NCBI GenBank assembly: GCA_001799695.1
Contig: MGTY01000076.1
Coordinates: 1-54,605, forward strand
Source of the DNA: Elusimicrobia bacterium GWA2_69_24
GTDB taxonomy: Bacteria > Elusimicrobiota > Elusimicrobia > UBA1565
DNA: 54,605 bases
Reading direction: 5' to 3'
The notes under the pieces are model-generated. The model did no database searches. It saw nothing but the letters and a program-made list of their open reading frames with translations, and was not told where the DNA came from. Numbering within the stretch: the first letter of the stretch is position 1; each line of letters begins with the position of its first letter. This document shows positions 39,935-48,522 of the stretch, one piece after another. The position numbers and the translations under genes are program-made.

Positions 39935-39943
39935 AGTCTAACA
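39935..39943 (-). promoter_or_regulatory. Possible extended -10 of the outer-membrane protein gene
   Basis: TGT-TAGACT on the minus strand spans the queG stop codon and lies 14 bp before the ATG at 39920, which has no ribosome site. Confidence 0.35.
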
Positions 39944-40963
39944 AAGCGCGGAGAGCCGTTCGAGGCTCCAGCGCGCCTGCTCGGCCAGCACCGGGTCCGC
40001 GCTGCGCGCGAATCCCTCCAGGATCGGAGCGAACCGGCGCTCGCCGGAGTTGCCCATGGCCAGAAGGACGTTGCGCAGGAAGGCCGCATGGCCCGTCCGC
40101 TGCAGCGGGGTTCCCCGGTAGGCCGCCGCGAACGCGTCCGGGCTCAGCCGGGCCGCCGCGTCCAGGTCCAGGCCGGGGGAGCGCTCGGCGCGCAGGGCGG
40201 GCTCCGGCGGGGAGAAGCGGTTCCAGGGGCAGGCTTCCTGGCAGGCGTCGCAGCCGAACACCCGGTCGCCGTGGGCCGGGCGCAGGTCCGCGGGGATGGA
40301 GCCCTTCCGGTGCTCGACCGTGAAGTAGGCGATGCAGCGGGAGGCGTCGAGCACGCGAGGGGCGGAGAGGGCGCGTGTGGGACAGGCGTCGAGACAGCGC
40401 GTGCAGGTTCCGCAATGCTCGGCCGCCGGCGGATCGTAGTCCAGCTCGAGGTCTGTCGCCAGTCCCGCCAGGAAGAAGTAGGACCCCAGGCGCCGGGAGA
40501 TCAGCATGGCGTTCTTCCCGACCCAGCCGATGCCGGCCAGGCGGGCATGGAGCCGCTCGAGGACCGGGCTGGTGTCGACGAAGACGCGGCCCTCGGCTCC
40601 GGGGACGGCGCCGCGCAGCCACGACAGGAGGGATTCCATGCGTCCGCGCAGGACGTCGTGGTAGTCGGGAGGCAGGCAATAGCGGGAGAGGCGCCCCTGC
40701 CCCGGAAGCGTCGCCGCGGGCTTGCCGTCCGAGTAGCTGAAGGCGCACAGCGCCACGGAGCGGGCCTTGGGGAACCAGCGCGCGACGGCGTCCCGCTGTT
40801 CCGGCCGGCGCTCCATGTAGGTCATGCCGGCGTGCATGCCGCGGGCCAGCCACTCCCGATACGCGGCGGCCCCACCCGGCAGGGCCGGGTCCGGGGCCGC
40901 GGGTGCGATGCCGACCGCGTCCGCGCCCAGGGAACGCGCCCGGGCGCGCAGGGCGGCGGTCAG
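39938..40963 (-). CDS. queG: Epoxyqueuosine reductase
   Basis: About 341 aa. ARARSLGADAVGIAPA opens the cobalamin-binding part; ARSVALCAFSY, PDYHDVLRGRMESLL, FVDTSPVLERLHARLAGIGWVGKNAMLI and two 4Fe-4S motifs (CGTCTRCLDACPTRAL; FGCDACQEACPWN) are diagnostic. It performs the final step of queuosine synthesis on tRNA. A HEAT-like tail ends SLERLSALC. No ATG, GTG or TTG lies in frame at the family N-terminus. The best start is CTG 40963, overlapping the greA stop (CTGA), so translation may be coupled from a rare codon. A 17-bp gap separates it from the outer-membrane protein gene. Confidence 0.9.
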   Translation of the reverse strand: MTAALRARARSLGADAVGIAPAAPDPALPGGAAAYREWLARGMHAGMTYMERRPEQRDAVARWFPKARSVALCAFSYSDGKPAATLPGQGRLSRYCLPPDYHDVLRGRMESLLSWLRGAVPGAEGRVFVDTSPVLERLHARLAGIGWVGKNAMLISRRLGSYFFLAGLATDLELDYDPPAAEHCGTCTRCLDACPTRALSAPRVLDASRCIAYFTVEHRKGSIPADLRPAHGDRVFGCDACQEACPWNRFSPPEPALRAERSPGLDLDAAARLSPDAFAAAYRGTPLQRTGHAAFLRNVLLAMGNSGERRFAPILEGFARSADPVLAEQARWSLERLSALC

Positions 40964-41433
40964 AGCGCGGGTTCCGTCTTGAGGATCTTGAATTTCTTCT
41001 TTCCCGCCGGGAGGTCGACCACCACCTCTTCGCCGACCTTGTGGCCGAGGATCCCCTGGGCGAGCGGGGAATCCACGGAGATGCGCCCCGAGGCCGGGTC
41101 GGACTCGGAGGCTCCGACCAGGGTCCAGGACCATTCGCTGTCGGATGTCGTCTCTTTCAGGATCACCTTCACGCCGATCTGGACCTCGCCCTCCTTGATC
41201 TGGAGCTCGTCGATGAGGCTGGCGGAGGAGAGCTGGTCCTGGATGCTGTCCATGCGCTTGAGCGTGTCGGCCATCCGTTCCTTGGCCGAATGGTATTCGG
41301 CGTTCTCCTTGAGGTCGCCTTTCTCGGCCGCCTCGCCGATCTCCCGGGAGAGCAGGGATTTCTGCTTCATGAGGACGGCCAGGTCCTGCTGTAGCTTGCC
41401 ATAGCCGGCGCGGGTAATATAGTTCCTGCTCAT
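40960..41433 (-). CDS. greA: Transcription elongation factor GreA
   Basis: 157 aa. The start MSRNYITRAGYGKLQQDL is chosen over an ATG 6 bp earlier because GAGG lies 7 bp upstream. An N-terminal coiled coil (LAVLMKQKSLLSREIGEAAEKGDLKENAEYHSAKERM, with the tip acidic residues D and E in EKGDLKENAEY) inserts into the RNA polymerase secondary channel to stimulate transcript cleavage. A C-terminal FKBP-like domain follows (SDSEWSWTLVGASESDPASGRISVDSPLAQGILGHKVGEEV). The mRNA is predicted to begin with a strong hairpin. It is coupled to queG. Confidence 0.95.
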   Translation of the reverse strand: MSRNYITRAGYGKLQQDLAVLMKQKSLLSREIGEAAEKGDLKENAEYHSAKERMADTLKRMDSIQDQLSSASLIDELQIKEGEVQIGVKVILKETTSDSEWSWTLVGASESDPASGRISVDSPLAQGILGHKVGEEVVVDLPAGKKKFKILKTEPAL

Positions 41434-41475
41434 GATCATGCCTCGTATGTCAGGGGAGAATCGGGCAAATAAATA

Positions 41476-41494
41476 GCCCCCGCTGTCCGGGGGC
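41476..41494. terminator. Hairpin at the predicted +1 of greA
   Basis: GCCCCCG-CTGTC-CGGGGGC is a 7-bp GC stem with a 5-nt loop. Read on the minus strand it is followed by TATTTATTTG. It can end birA transcripts entering from upstream, and it would also form the extreme 5' end of greA mRNA, because the greA promoter predicts a start at 41494. Confidence 0.6.
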
Positions 41495-41500
41495 AACCAT

Positions 41501-41528
41501 AGTATAGCATGAAATCAGCAGGCGTCAA
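41501..41528 (-). promoter_or_regulatory. greA promoter (TTGACG-16-TATACT, extended -10)
   Basis: Minus strand: TTGACG (41528-41523), 16 bp, then TATACT (41506-41501) preceded by TGC. The predicted start is 41494, the first base of the hairpin stem. It is among the strongest promoter matches in the window. Confidence 0.7.
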
Positions 41529-41549
41529 GCCCTAGAAAGTCATAATTTC

Positions 41550-42131
41550 TCAACACTTTCCCCACATGGCCGTCAAAGCCGCAACCAGGGAGCGCAGGAC
41601 GCTGCGGACGTCCATCTGCCGGCCTGTGAGCCCGCGGATCGAGGCCGGTGGGAAGGCGGCTTCCGGCATGGAGGCGGGAACGGGATTATTCACGTTGACC
41701 CCGATCCCGATGACCATCCAGTGCAGTTCGTGCTGCGTTCCGGAGGCTTCTATGAGGATGCCGCAGAGCTTGCTCGGCCGGGTCTGCCCCGGGGGGACGG
41801 CCAGCACGTCGTTGGGGAGCTTCACCCGCATGCGCAGGCCGCTCAGCTTGCCGAGGGTCCGGGCGCAGGCTCTCCCCGCCTGCACGCTCATGCGCGCGAG
41901 CTCCGCCGGCGCGACGCGGGGGCGCAGTATCAAGGAGAAGTAGAGGCCGCCCTCGGCCGAGCTCCAGCGGCGGTCCATGCGGCCGCGGCCGCGGGTCTGC
42001 CGGTCGGCCCAGACCAATGTCCACGCCGGAGCGCCCTCGTCGGCGAGCCGGCGGGCCAGGGTCTGCGTGGAGGCGAGGCGGCGCCGGTGGATGATCCGCC
42101 GCACGCCGGGGAGGCGGAGCGGGGCCTTCAC
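41550..42131 (-). CDS. birA: Biotin-[acetyl-CoA-carboxylase] ligase, catalytic domain only
   Basis: 193 aa from GTG 42131, overlapping the nadC stop (GTGA). STQTLARRLADEGAP, WADRQTRGRGRMDRRWSSAEGGLYFSLIL, RVKLPNDVLAVPP and KLCGILIEASG...VIGIGVNVN are the biotin-ligase motifs. The GRGRRGR loop reads GRGRMDR, so one glycine is Asp while the key arginines are kept. There is no N-terminal helix-turn-helix, so it is a class I ligase without repressor function. It biotinylates the carboxyl carrier protein of acetyl-CoA carboxylase. Confidence 0.92.
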   Translation of the reverse strand: MKAPLRLPGVRRIIHRRRLASTQTLARRLADEGAPAWTLVWADRQTRGRGRMDRRWSSAEGGLYFSLILRPRVAPAELARMSVQAGRACARTLGKLSGLRMRVKLPNDVLAVPPGQTRPSKLCGILIEASGTQHELHWMVIGIGVNVNNPVPASMPEAAFPPASIRGLTGRQMDVRSVLRSLVAALTAMWGKC

Positions 42132-43006
42132 GGGTCGAGCTTCAGGCTCAGGTCGAGCGCGGGCGCGGAATGGGTCAGCCGTCCCACCGATATCCGGTCG
42201 GGGCCCAGGCGGGCCAGGGCGGTGACCGAGCGCAGATCGACCCCGCCGGAGACCTCGACGCGCGTCTTCGGGGAGCGCTCCCGGATGAAGCGGATGTTGC
42301 GCCGCAGTACCGCGCGGGGCATGTTGTCGAGCAGGATCAGGTCGGCCCCCAGCGCCAGGGCGAGCCGCACCTCGGCCGCGTCGCGGGCCTCGATCTCCAC
42401 CGGGACGCGGGGGTGCCGGCGGCGGAAGGCGCGCAGGCGCCGAACGACCGCCGGTGACGGGATGCCGGGGTCGCCGGGACCCTCCAGTCCCCAGCCGGTC
42501 AGGTGGTTGTCCTTGAGGAGCACCATGTCGTGGAGCCCCATGCGGTGGTTGCGGCCTCCCCCCGTCCGGACCGCGTACTTCGCGAGCGCCCGCCAGCCCG
42601 GGAGGGTCTTGCGGGTGTCGTAGACGCGAGCCCGCGTCCCCCGGACCCGGGCCGCGTAGCGGTCCGTCAGCGTGGCGATCCCCGAGAGGTGCTGGAGGAA
42701 GTTCAGGGCCGTCCGCTCCGCGGTCAGGATCCCGCGCGGGCCGCGGATGCGGCAGAGCACATCCCCGCGGCGGATCCGGTTCCCGTCGCGGAACCGCCAG
42801 CGCAGACGGGCGGAGGGGCAGGCCCGGCGGAAGACCTCGTCGGCCAGGGCGCGGCCGCACAGGATCCCTTCCGCCTTGGCCACGATGCGCGCCGAGTAGC
42901 TGCGGGCCGGCGGCAGAAAGCGCAGGGTGGTGAGGTCCCCGCGCCTGCCCAAGTCTTCCCGCAGAGCTCTTCGTACCAGGTCCCGGGTCTCAGGGTCGAT
43001 GCGCAC
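42128..43006 (-). CDS. nadC: Nicotinate-nucleotide pyrophosphorylase (carboxylating)
   Basis: 292 aa. DLVRRALREDLGRRGDLTT, AERTALNFLQHLSGIATLT, YDTRKTLPGWRALAKYAVRTGGGRNHRMGLHDMVLLKDNH, VPVEIEARDAAEV, DLILLDNM and VEVSGGVDL contain all conserved substrate-binding Arg, Lys and His residues. It converts quinolinate and PRPP to nicotinate mononucleotide in NAD synthesis. No nadA or nadB is here. The start lies 17 bp inside the uvrB end and the stop overlaps the birA start, so the three genes form one transcript. Confidence 0.96.
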   Translation of the reverse strand: MRIDPETRDLVRRALREDLGRRGDLTTLRFLPPARSYSARIVAKAEGILCGRALADEVFRRACPSARLRWRFRDGNRIRRGDVLCRIRGPRGILTAERTALNFLQHLSGIATLTDRYAARVRGTRARVYDTRKTLPGWRALAKYAVRTGGGRNHRMGLHDMVLLKDNHLTGWGLEGPGDPGIPSPAVVRRLRAFRRRHPRVPVEIEARDAAEVRLALALGADLILLDNMPRAVLRRNIRFIRERSPKTRVEVSGGVDLRSVTALARLGPDRISVGRLTHSAPALDLSLKLDP

Positions 43007-45044
43007 GGCTCCTCCTTCGCGGACGGGCCTCTCCCGCCCCCGCGGGGCGGGGGGTCTTCCCCTTGCCCGTCATGTCGCGCAGTTCGAACAGGTGGTCGCG
43101 CAGCATGGCGGCCAACTCGAAATCCAGGGCCTCCGCCGCTTCCTTCATCTGCCGCTCCAGGGTGTCGATGAGGTGCGGGATGTTCTTGGGCGTGAGCGGG
43201 ACGGTCGCGGAGGCGCGCCGGAGAATCTGCAGCCCCTCGCGCTTGGCTTTCGACTGGAACTCGGCCAGGTCCTGTATGGCCTTGCGCACGGTCTTCGGGG
43301 TGATGCCGTGCTCCCGGTTGTGCGCCTCCTGGAGCACGCGGCGGCGGTCCATCTCGCCCATCGCGCGGCGCATCGAGCCCGTGACCTTGTCCCCGTAGAG
43401 GAGGACTTCCCCGCCCACGTTGCGCGCGGCTCGTCCCGAGATCTGGATCAGGGTCGACTCGCTGCGCAGGAAGCCCTCGTTGTCGGCTCCCAGGATGGCG
43501 ACCAGGGAGACCTCGGGCAGGTCCAGCCCTTCCCGCAGGAGGTTGATCCCCACCAGGACGTCGAAGTTCCCCTTGCGCAGGTCCTGGAGTATCTCGATGC
43601 GGGTGAGGGAATCGATGTCGGAGTGCAGGTAGCGCACGCGCAGCCCCTTGCGGGTGAGGAAATCCGCCAGGTCCTCGGCCGTGCGCTTGGTCATGGTCAG
43701 GACCAGGCAGCGTTCCTTGCGGGCGACCTTCTCCGCGATGCGGCCGATGAGGTGCGGGATCTGCCCTTCCGTCGGGTGGACGCTCACCGGCGGGTCCACC
43801 AGGCCGGTCGGCCGGATGACCTGCTCGACGATCTCCCCCCGGGTCATCTGGAGCTCGTAGGGCCCGGGCGTCGCCGAAACGTAAATGGTCTGGGGGGCGA
43901 GGTCGCGGAACTCCGGGAACCGGAGCGGGCGGTTGTCGAGCGCCGAGGGGAGGCGGAAGCCGAAATCCACCAGGGTCTGCTTGCGGGAGCGGTCCCCCTC
44001 GAACATGCCGCGCACCTGCGGGATGCTGACGTGGGATTCGTCCACGAAAAGGAGGTAGTCCTTTGGGAAGTAGTCGAGCAGGCAGAAGGGGCGGGCCCCT
44101 GGGGGGCGCCCGGTCAAGTGGCGCGAGTAGTTCTCCACCCCGTTGCAGAAGCCGAGCTCCCGGAGCATCTCCAGGTCGTAGCGGGTGCGCTGTTCGAGGC
44201 GCTGGGCTTCGAGCTCATGCTTCCCGGAGCGCAGCTCGGCCGTCCGCTCCAGCATCTCATGCTCGATGGTGACGAGCGCGCGCTCGAGCTCGGGGGGCTT
44301 GGTGACGAAGTGCTTGGCGGGGAATATCAAGGCCCGCTCCAGGTCGGAGAGCTTGTCCCCCGTGAGGGGGTGGACCTCGGAGATCCCGGCCACGACGCCG
44401 CCATCCAGCCGGACCCGCAGGGCGTTGTCCTCGTAGGCCGGGAAGACGTCCACCACGCCGCCTTTCACGCGGAAGCGGCCCGGGAGGAACTCGACCTCGT
44501 TGCGCTCGTAGTGGCTGGCGACCAGGGCGTTCAGCATCTGCGTCCGGCCCATGGGGCCGCCGACTTCCAGCCGGAGGCAGGAGTCCTGGTAGTTTTTCGG
44601 GGAACCGATGTTGTAGATGCAGGAGACCGAGGCCACCACGATCACGTCCCGCCGCGACAGGAGGGAGCTCGTGGCCTTGAGGCGGAGCTTGTCGATGTGC
44701 TCGTTGATCGAGGCGTCCTTCTCTATGTAGGTGTCCGTGGAGGGGACGTAGGCCTCGGGCTGATAGTAGTCGTAGTAGGAGATGAAATACTCGACCGCGT
44801 TGCGCGGGAAGTAGGCCTTGAACTCGGCGTAGAGCTGGGCCGCCAGCACCTTGTTGGGGGAAAGGATCAAGGCGGGCCGGTCCAGCCGTTCGATGACCTT
44901 GCCCACCGAGAAGGTCTTGCCGGAGCCGGTGACTCCCAGGAGGACCTGGTCGCGCTTGCCGCCCAGAACTCCCTCGGCGAGGGCGGTGATGGCCGCAGGC
45001 TGGTCCCCGGCCGGCTCGAAATCGGATATCAGGCTGAAACCCAT
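42990..45044 (-). CDS. uvrB: UvrABC excinuclease subunit B
   Basis: 684 aa. MGFSLISDFEPAGDQPAAI, Walker A VTGSGKTFS (about 38-46), the beta-hairpin region EYFISYYDYYQPEAYVP, DVIVVASVSCIYNIG, the DEAD-like LLFVDESHVSIPQ, helicase motifs VSATPGPYE, RKGNFDVLVGINLLREGLD and QISGRAARN, and a C-terminal UVR domain (MKEAAEALDFELAAMLRDHL) are all intact. It loads at lesions found by UvrA and recruits UvrC. An extended -10 lies 12 bp from the ATG without a ribosome site. It is first in the uvrB-nadC-birA operon. Confidence 0.98.
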   Translation of the reverse strand: MGFSLISDFEPAGDQPAAITALAEGVLGGKRDQVLLGVTGSGKTFSVGKVIERLDRPALILSPNKVLAAQLYAEFKAYFPRNAVEYFISYYDYYQPEAYVPSTDTYIEKDASINEHIDKLRLKATSSLLSRRDVIVVASVSCIYNIGSPKNYQDSCLRLEVGGPMGRTQMLNALVASHYERNEVEFLPGRFRVKGGVVDVFPAYEDNALRVRLDGGVVAGISEVHPLTGDKLSDLERALIFPAKHFVTKPPELERALVTIEHEMLERTAELRSGKHELEAQRLEQRTRYDLEMLRELGFCNGVENYSRHLTGRPPGARPFCLLDYFPKDYLLFVDESHVSIPQVRGMFEGDRSRKQTLVDFGFRLPSALDNRPLRFPEFRDLAPQTIYVSATPGPYELQMTRGEIVEQVIRPTGLVDPPVSVHPTEGQIPHLIGRIAEKVARKERCLVLTMTKRTAEDLADFLTRKGLRVRYLHSDIDSLTRIEILQDLRKGNFDVLVGINLLREGLDLPEVSLVAILGADNEGFLRSESTLIQISGRAARNVGGEVLLYGDKVTGSMRRAMGEMDRRRVLQEAHNREHGITPKTVRKAIQDLAEFQSKAKREGLQILRRASATVPLTPKNIPHLIDTLERQMKEAAEALDFELAAMLRDHLFELRDMTGKGKTPRPAGAGEARPRRRSRAHRP

Positions 45045-45056
45045 TATTGTCAGGAA

Positions 45057-45065
45057 ATTAAATCA
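45057..45065 (-). promoter_or_regulatory. Extended -10 (TGA-TTTAAT) of uvrB, near-leaderless
   Basis: On the minus strand TGATTTAAT runs from 45065 to 45057, 12 bp before the ATG at 45044. The leader would be about 5-6 nt. No LexA-type (CTG-N10-CAG) box is evident next to it. Confidence 0.45.
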
Positions 45066-45210
45066 AAAATCCGGGGGGACAGCCATCGCGGCAGTGGAGT
45101 GATAGGCCTTTGGGCCTATTTGCGGCTGGGCCCTTTCCCGGGCCGCGTGGGCCCTGTCGGCCCTGACCGGAAGGCGGCGTCCAGGCTAGACTATGGGCAG
45201 GGATAAGAAC

Positions 45211-45534
45211 ATGATGTACCTCCGATTCATCATCTGCTTGAGCGTGGGGCTCCTGGGACTGGGCATGTTCCTGAAGGCCCTCTTCGACGGCCCCCTGTAC
45301 GATTGGGACCTCGTGGCCGACTTCAAGAAGATGGCCTCGGACATCTCCCGCAAACGCCGCTACGTGCAGATCGACATGGCGCCCAACGAGAACTCAGTGC
45401 GGCTGGCGTCCGCCGTCGTGGCCGAGCGCCGGCGCGTCGCCAGGACGCGCGACCTCCTGCCCTCCGACATCTCGGCGACCCCCAGCAACATCGCCCCGCG
45501 GCATCCCGCCGACCTCATTCCCACCCTCAATTAA
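45211..45534 (+). CDS. Small hypothetical protein with one membrane helix
   Basis: 107 aa from ATG 45211, with AGGGA about 7 bp upstream. Residues 4-24 (LRFIICLSVGLLGLGMFLKAL) form a membrane anchor. The rest (LYDWDLVADFKKMASDISRKRRYVQIDMAPNENSVRLASAVVAERRRVARTRDLLPSDISATPSNIAPRHPADLIP) is charged and has no known motif. Codon use fits the genome. It precedes the broken carbamoyltransferase gene, whose -10 follows its stop. Function unknown. Confidence 0.6.
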   Translation: MMYLRFIICLSVGLLGLGMFLKALFDGPLYDWDLVADFKKMASDISRKRRYVQIDMAPNENSVRLASAVVAERRRVARTRDLLPSDISATPSNIAPRHPADLIPTLN

Positions 45535-45539
45535 GGTTT

Positions 45540-45548
45540 TGATATGAT
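45540..45548 (+). promoter_or_regulatory. Extended -10 (TGA-TATGAT) before the carbamoyltransferase relic
   Basis: TGATATGAT lies 12 bp before the ATG at 45561, with GCGAGGGA between. It shows that the N-terminal stub still has a promoter-like signal. Confidence 0.4.
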
Positions 45549-45560
45549 GGGCGAGGGACG

Positions 45561-46573
45561 ATGAACATCCTCGGCATCACCTGCTACGTGCACGACTCCG
45601 CGGCCTGTCTGATCCGGGACGGGAAGCTCGTGGCCGACGTGGAGGAGGAGCGGCTCAACCGCGAGAAGCCCAGGGCAGTCCGAACCGGGATCTCTGCCTG
45701 GCTGGAGGGTTGTTCCTGAACTGCAACCTCAACGCGGCCATCCAGGCCGCGGGCTTCTACCAGCGCTGTTTCGTCCCGCCCTTCCCCTCGGACGCCGGCG
45801 GGGCCGTGGGCGCGGCGCTATATGCCGCTTTCGGCGCCGGGCGCGAGCGCTTCATCCCCGCCGCGGAGCCCTTCTCCCCTTTCTTGGGTCCCGAGTACGG
45901 CGACGCCGAGATCGCGGCGGCCCTGGGCGGGAGCGGATTGTCCTATCGGCGGGTGTCCGACCCGGGGGAGGCCGCCGCGCGGGCCCTGGCCGAACGCAAG
46001 GTCGTCGGCTGGCTGCAGGGGCGGGCTGAGTCCGGTCCCCGGGCCCTGGGGGCGCGGTCCATCCTGGCCAACCCCATGGACCCGGGCATCCAGGAGTACC
46101 TGAACGCCAAGATCAAGAACCGCGAGTTCTTCCAGCCCTTCGCCCCCCTGATCACCGAGGGCGCCGCCCTGAAGTACTTCCACCTGGAGGCGCCCCTGCC
46201 CAGCAGCGTCCTCTACATGCTCCTCACGGTCGACGTGCGCAAGGAGTACCGGGAGCGCCTGCCGGGCATCACCCATGTGGACGGGACCGCTCGAGTCCAG
46301 GTCCTGCGCCGGGAGTGGAGCCCCCGTCTCTACGCCCTGCTCCGGGAGTTCGAGCGCCTGACCGGGTTCGCCGTCGTGATCAACACGAGCTTCAACCAGC
46401 ACGAGCCCATCGTGTGCTCGCCGGCCGACGCGCTGAAGACCTTCCGCGCCTCGGGCCTGGACCTGCTCGTGATGGGCGGGATCGTCGTGGAGCCTCCCGT
46501 CCGCCGCGACGCCCCTCAGCGCCAGTCCCGCTCCAGCGCGGCCTCGATGAGCGGCAGCGGGATCGCCCCGTAG
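45561..46573 (+). pseudogene. NodU/CmcH-family carbamoyltransferase with internal deletion and frameshift
   Basis: ATG 45561 begins MNILGITCYVHDSAACLIRD...EEERLNREKPR, the N-terminus of carbamoyltransferases. The frame stops at 45718-45720 after 52 codons. In another frame, from about 45670, GSPNRDLCLAGGLFLNCNLN and the rest of the C-terminal half follow: QGRAESGPRALGARSILANP, KIKNREFFQPFAPLI, HVDGTARVQV and NTSFNQHEPIVCSPADA. Family members are about 550-600 aa. Here the middle, some 200-300 residues of the Kae1-like half, is missing at the join near 45670-45690. The C-terminal ORF alone could start at TTG 45710. Its tail overlaps the DUF885 gene by 58 bp. Confidence 0.8.
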
Positions 46574-48522
46574 GAGAGCACCCGGTCGTGGAACTGCTTC
46601 TCTGAGAAGCGCGCGCCCAGGCGCTCCTTCTGCCGGCCCTTGATGCGCAGTATCTCCAGGCGGCCCAGGGCGTAGCTCATGGACTCCATGGGGTCGAGCA
46701 GGGCGTACAGGCGCGCGGCCCGGGCCGCGTCCGCCCGGTCGAGGCCGAGCGACTCGGCCAGGACGCGCGCCCCGCGGGCCAGGCTCCAGCCCTCGGCGTG
46801 CAGTCCCATGGCCACGCGCGCCCGGACCAACTGCCAGTAGCGTTCGTAGAGCATGAGCAGCCGCCCGCCGTCCTTCAAGAAGCCCGAATCCGCCAGCACG
46901 CCTTCCATGTAATGGGCCCAGCCCTCGCCGAGGAAATAGTCCCAGAATATGCGGCGGATGGGGGCCGGGTGCTCCTTCTGCCGCGAGAGCTGGAGATGGT
47001 GCCCCGGCGTCGCCTCATGCAGGGCGGTGAGGTCGATGATCTCGGGCACGCCGTAGGTCGCCAGCCAGCGCTCCACCTCGGCCGGGGCTGCGCCGGGCGG
47101 AGGCAAGGTGACGAACACCTGCCCGTCGCGCGTGGGCCCCAGGGGCAGCGGGCCGTCGTAGGCCGCTTCGGTGATGGAGCTCCGGAGGTACTCTGGGGTC
47201 GCCAGCACGGTCACTTCTCCCGCCGGCGGGGTGGCGATGCCCGCGTCCGCGATGTGCCGCCGGGCGCGGGCGATGGCGGCGCGGTACGCGTCTAGGATCT
47301 CCTCCAGTTTCAGAGGCTTGCGTCCGGCGGCCGACACGGCGTCGCGCCAGGAGCGTCCCGGGAACAGGCGCGCGGCCAGGTCCTTCAGTTCGCCCAGGGT
47401 CGCGGCAGCCTGCTCCTCGGCCAGGGACCTGAGCCCGTCCAGGGTGGCCTGGGGCAGATGCGAGCGCAGGGCCTCCTCCACCGCTTTCCGTCCGGCCGCC
47501 CAGCCGCCGCCGGGGCGCGGCTGGCGCAAGGCCGACTCGAACCGGCCGAGCTCCCGGCGGGAGGCCGCGACGGCGCGGCGGATGCGGGCGTCCTCGGAGG
47601 GCAGGAGGGCGGCGAGGACACGCTGGGTCTCGTCCAGAAAGACCCGGACGCCCGCGGCTTCCTCCAGGGCGGCCTCGGCCGCGATGCGCGGCGCGGTTTC
47701 CGCTTGGCGGCGCCCCTGCCGAAGGACCTTCGGGTACTGCTCCAGGCGCGCCAGGGCCGCGGCGGCGCGCCGTTCGACCGGGGCGTAGTCCTTGGTGAGC
47801 TGCATGGAGATCGTCTCCAGTGGGGAGGTGAGGAAGGTCCCGACCTCCGGCTCGCCCGCTCCCATCTGTCCGGAAAGGAGCAGGTGGTCGACGGCGTCCT
47901 CGCGCGAGAGCCGCTCCGCGGGGATGCGGTCCAGGGCGCGGGAGACCCGGCGGTAGAAGGCGTCCCGGCGCGCGCGGCTGCGGGAGTCGTGCGCCGTCAG
48001 GACGCCGTCCCCGGAGTGGATGCCGAGATAGCTGGCCGCCTCGGGATCCACCCCGGCGAGTCCGTCGAGGTAGAGCTGGACCGCGGCCTGGAACCGGTCC
48101 GTCGCTTCCGGGTCGGCGTCGGTCCCCTGCAGGCGCCGCATGCTTTCGAAGAGCGTGTGGACGCGTCCGCGGTCCGCGGCCGGCAGACCGCGGGTGGCCC
48201 GCGGCGCCCGGCGGCCGGGCGGGGAAGAGACGGCGCGCGGGGCAAAGCGGAGCAGCGCCGCCCGCGGGGCGGCGGACGTCCTCGGCAAAGGGGCCGCGGT
48301 CGGGGTGATGGCGGCTTCGGGCAGGAAGAGGCCCGGAGAGGCGAAGGGGGCTGGTGCATGGGCCGCGAGTCCGGGTGAGAGGAGGGATAGGGCGGAAGCG
48401 GCCGCGCCGGCCCCGGCCGGTCCCACCGGGACGGCAAGACCCGCGGCCGCGGATACCTGACGCGGCGCGGTCTGGGCGAGGGACGGACTCGCCAGCAGCA
48501 TGCTCAGCCAGACTACGATCAT
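46516..48522 (-). CDS. DUF885-family metallopeptidase-like secreted protein
   Basis: 668 aa from ATG 48522. A signal peptide (MIVVWLSMLLASPSLA) and a long Ala/Pro-rich region (about 20-130) precede the DUF885 domain. DLTALHEATPGHHLQLSRQ gives HExxPGHH, with the catalytic Glu and two zinc His. EGWAHYMEGVLADSG holds the third ligand Glu. VTLPPP and SMSYALGRLEI also match the family. Members resemble M3/M32-type zinc peptidases; substrates are unknown. The gene is divergent from the GT-C gene across 118 bp. The low-complexity N-terminal extension is unusual for the family. Confidence 0.85.
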   Translation of the reverse strand: MIVVWLSMLLASPSLAQTAPRQVSAAAGLAVPVGPAGAGAAASALSLLSPGLAAHAPAPFASPGLFLPEAAITPTAAPLPRTSAAPRAALLRFAPRAVSSPPGRRAPRATRGLPAADRGRVHTLFESMRRLQGTDADPEATDRFQAAVQLYLDGLAGVDPEAASYLGIHSGDGVLTAHDSRSRARRDAFYRRVSRALDRIPAERLSREDAVDHLLLSGQMGAGEPEVGTFLTSPLETISMQLTKDYAPVERRAAAALARLEQYPKVLRQGRRQAETAPRIAAEAALEEAAGVRVFLDETQRVLAALLPSEDARIRRAVAASRRELGRFESALRQPRPGGGWAAGRKAVEEALRSHLPQATLDGLRSLAEEQAAATLGELKDLAARLFPGRSWRDAVSAAGRKPLKLEEILDAYRAAIARARRHIADAGIATPPAGEVTVLATPEYLRSSITEAAYDGPLPLGPTRDGQVFVTLPPPGAAPAEVERWLATYGVPEIIDLTALHEATPGHHLQLSRQKEHPAPIRRIFWDYFLGEGWAHYMEGVLADSGFLKDGGRLLMLYERYWQLVRARVAMGLHAEGWSLARGARVLAESLGLDRADAARAARLYALLDPMESMSYALGRLEILRIKGRQKERLGARFSEKQFHDRVLSYGAIPLPLIEAALERDWR

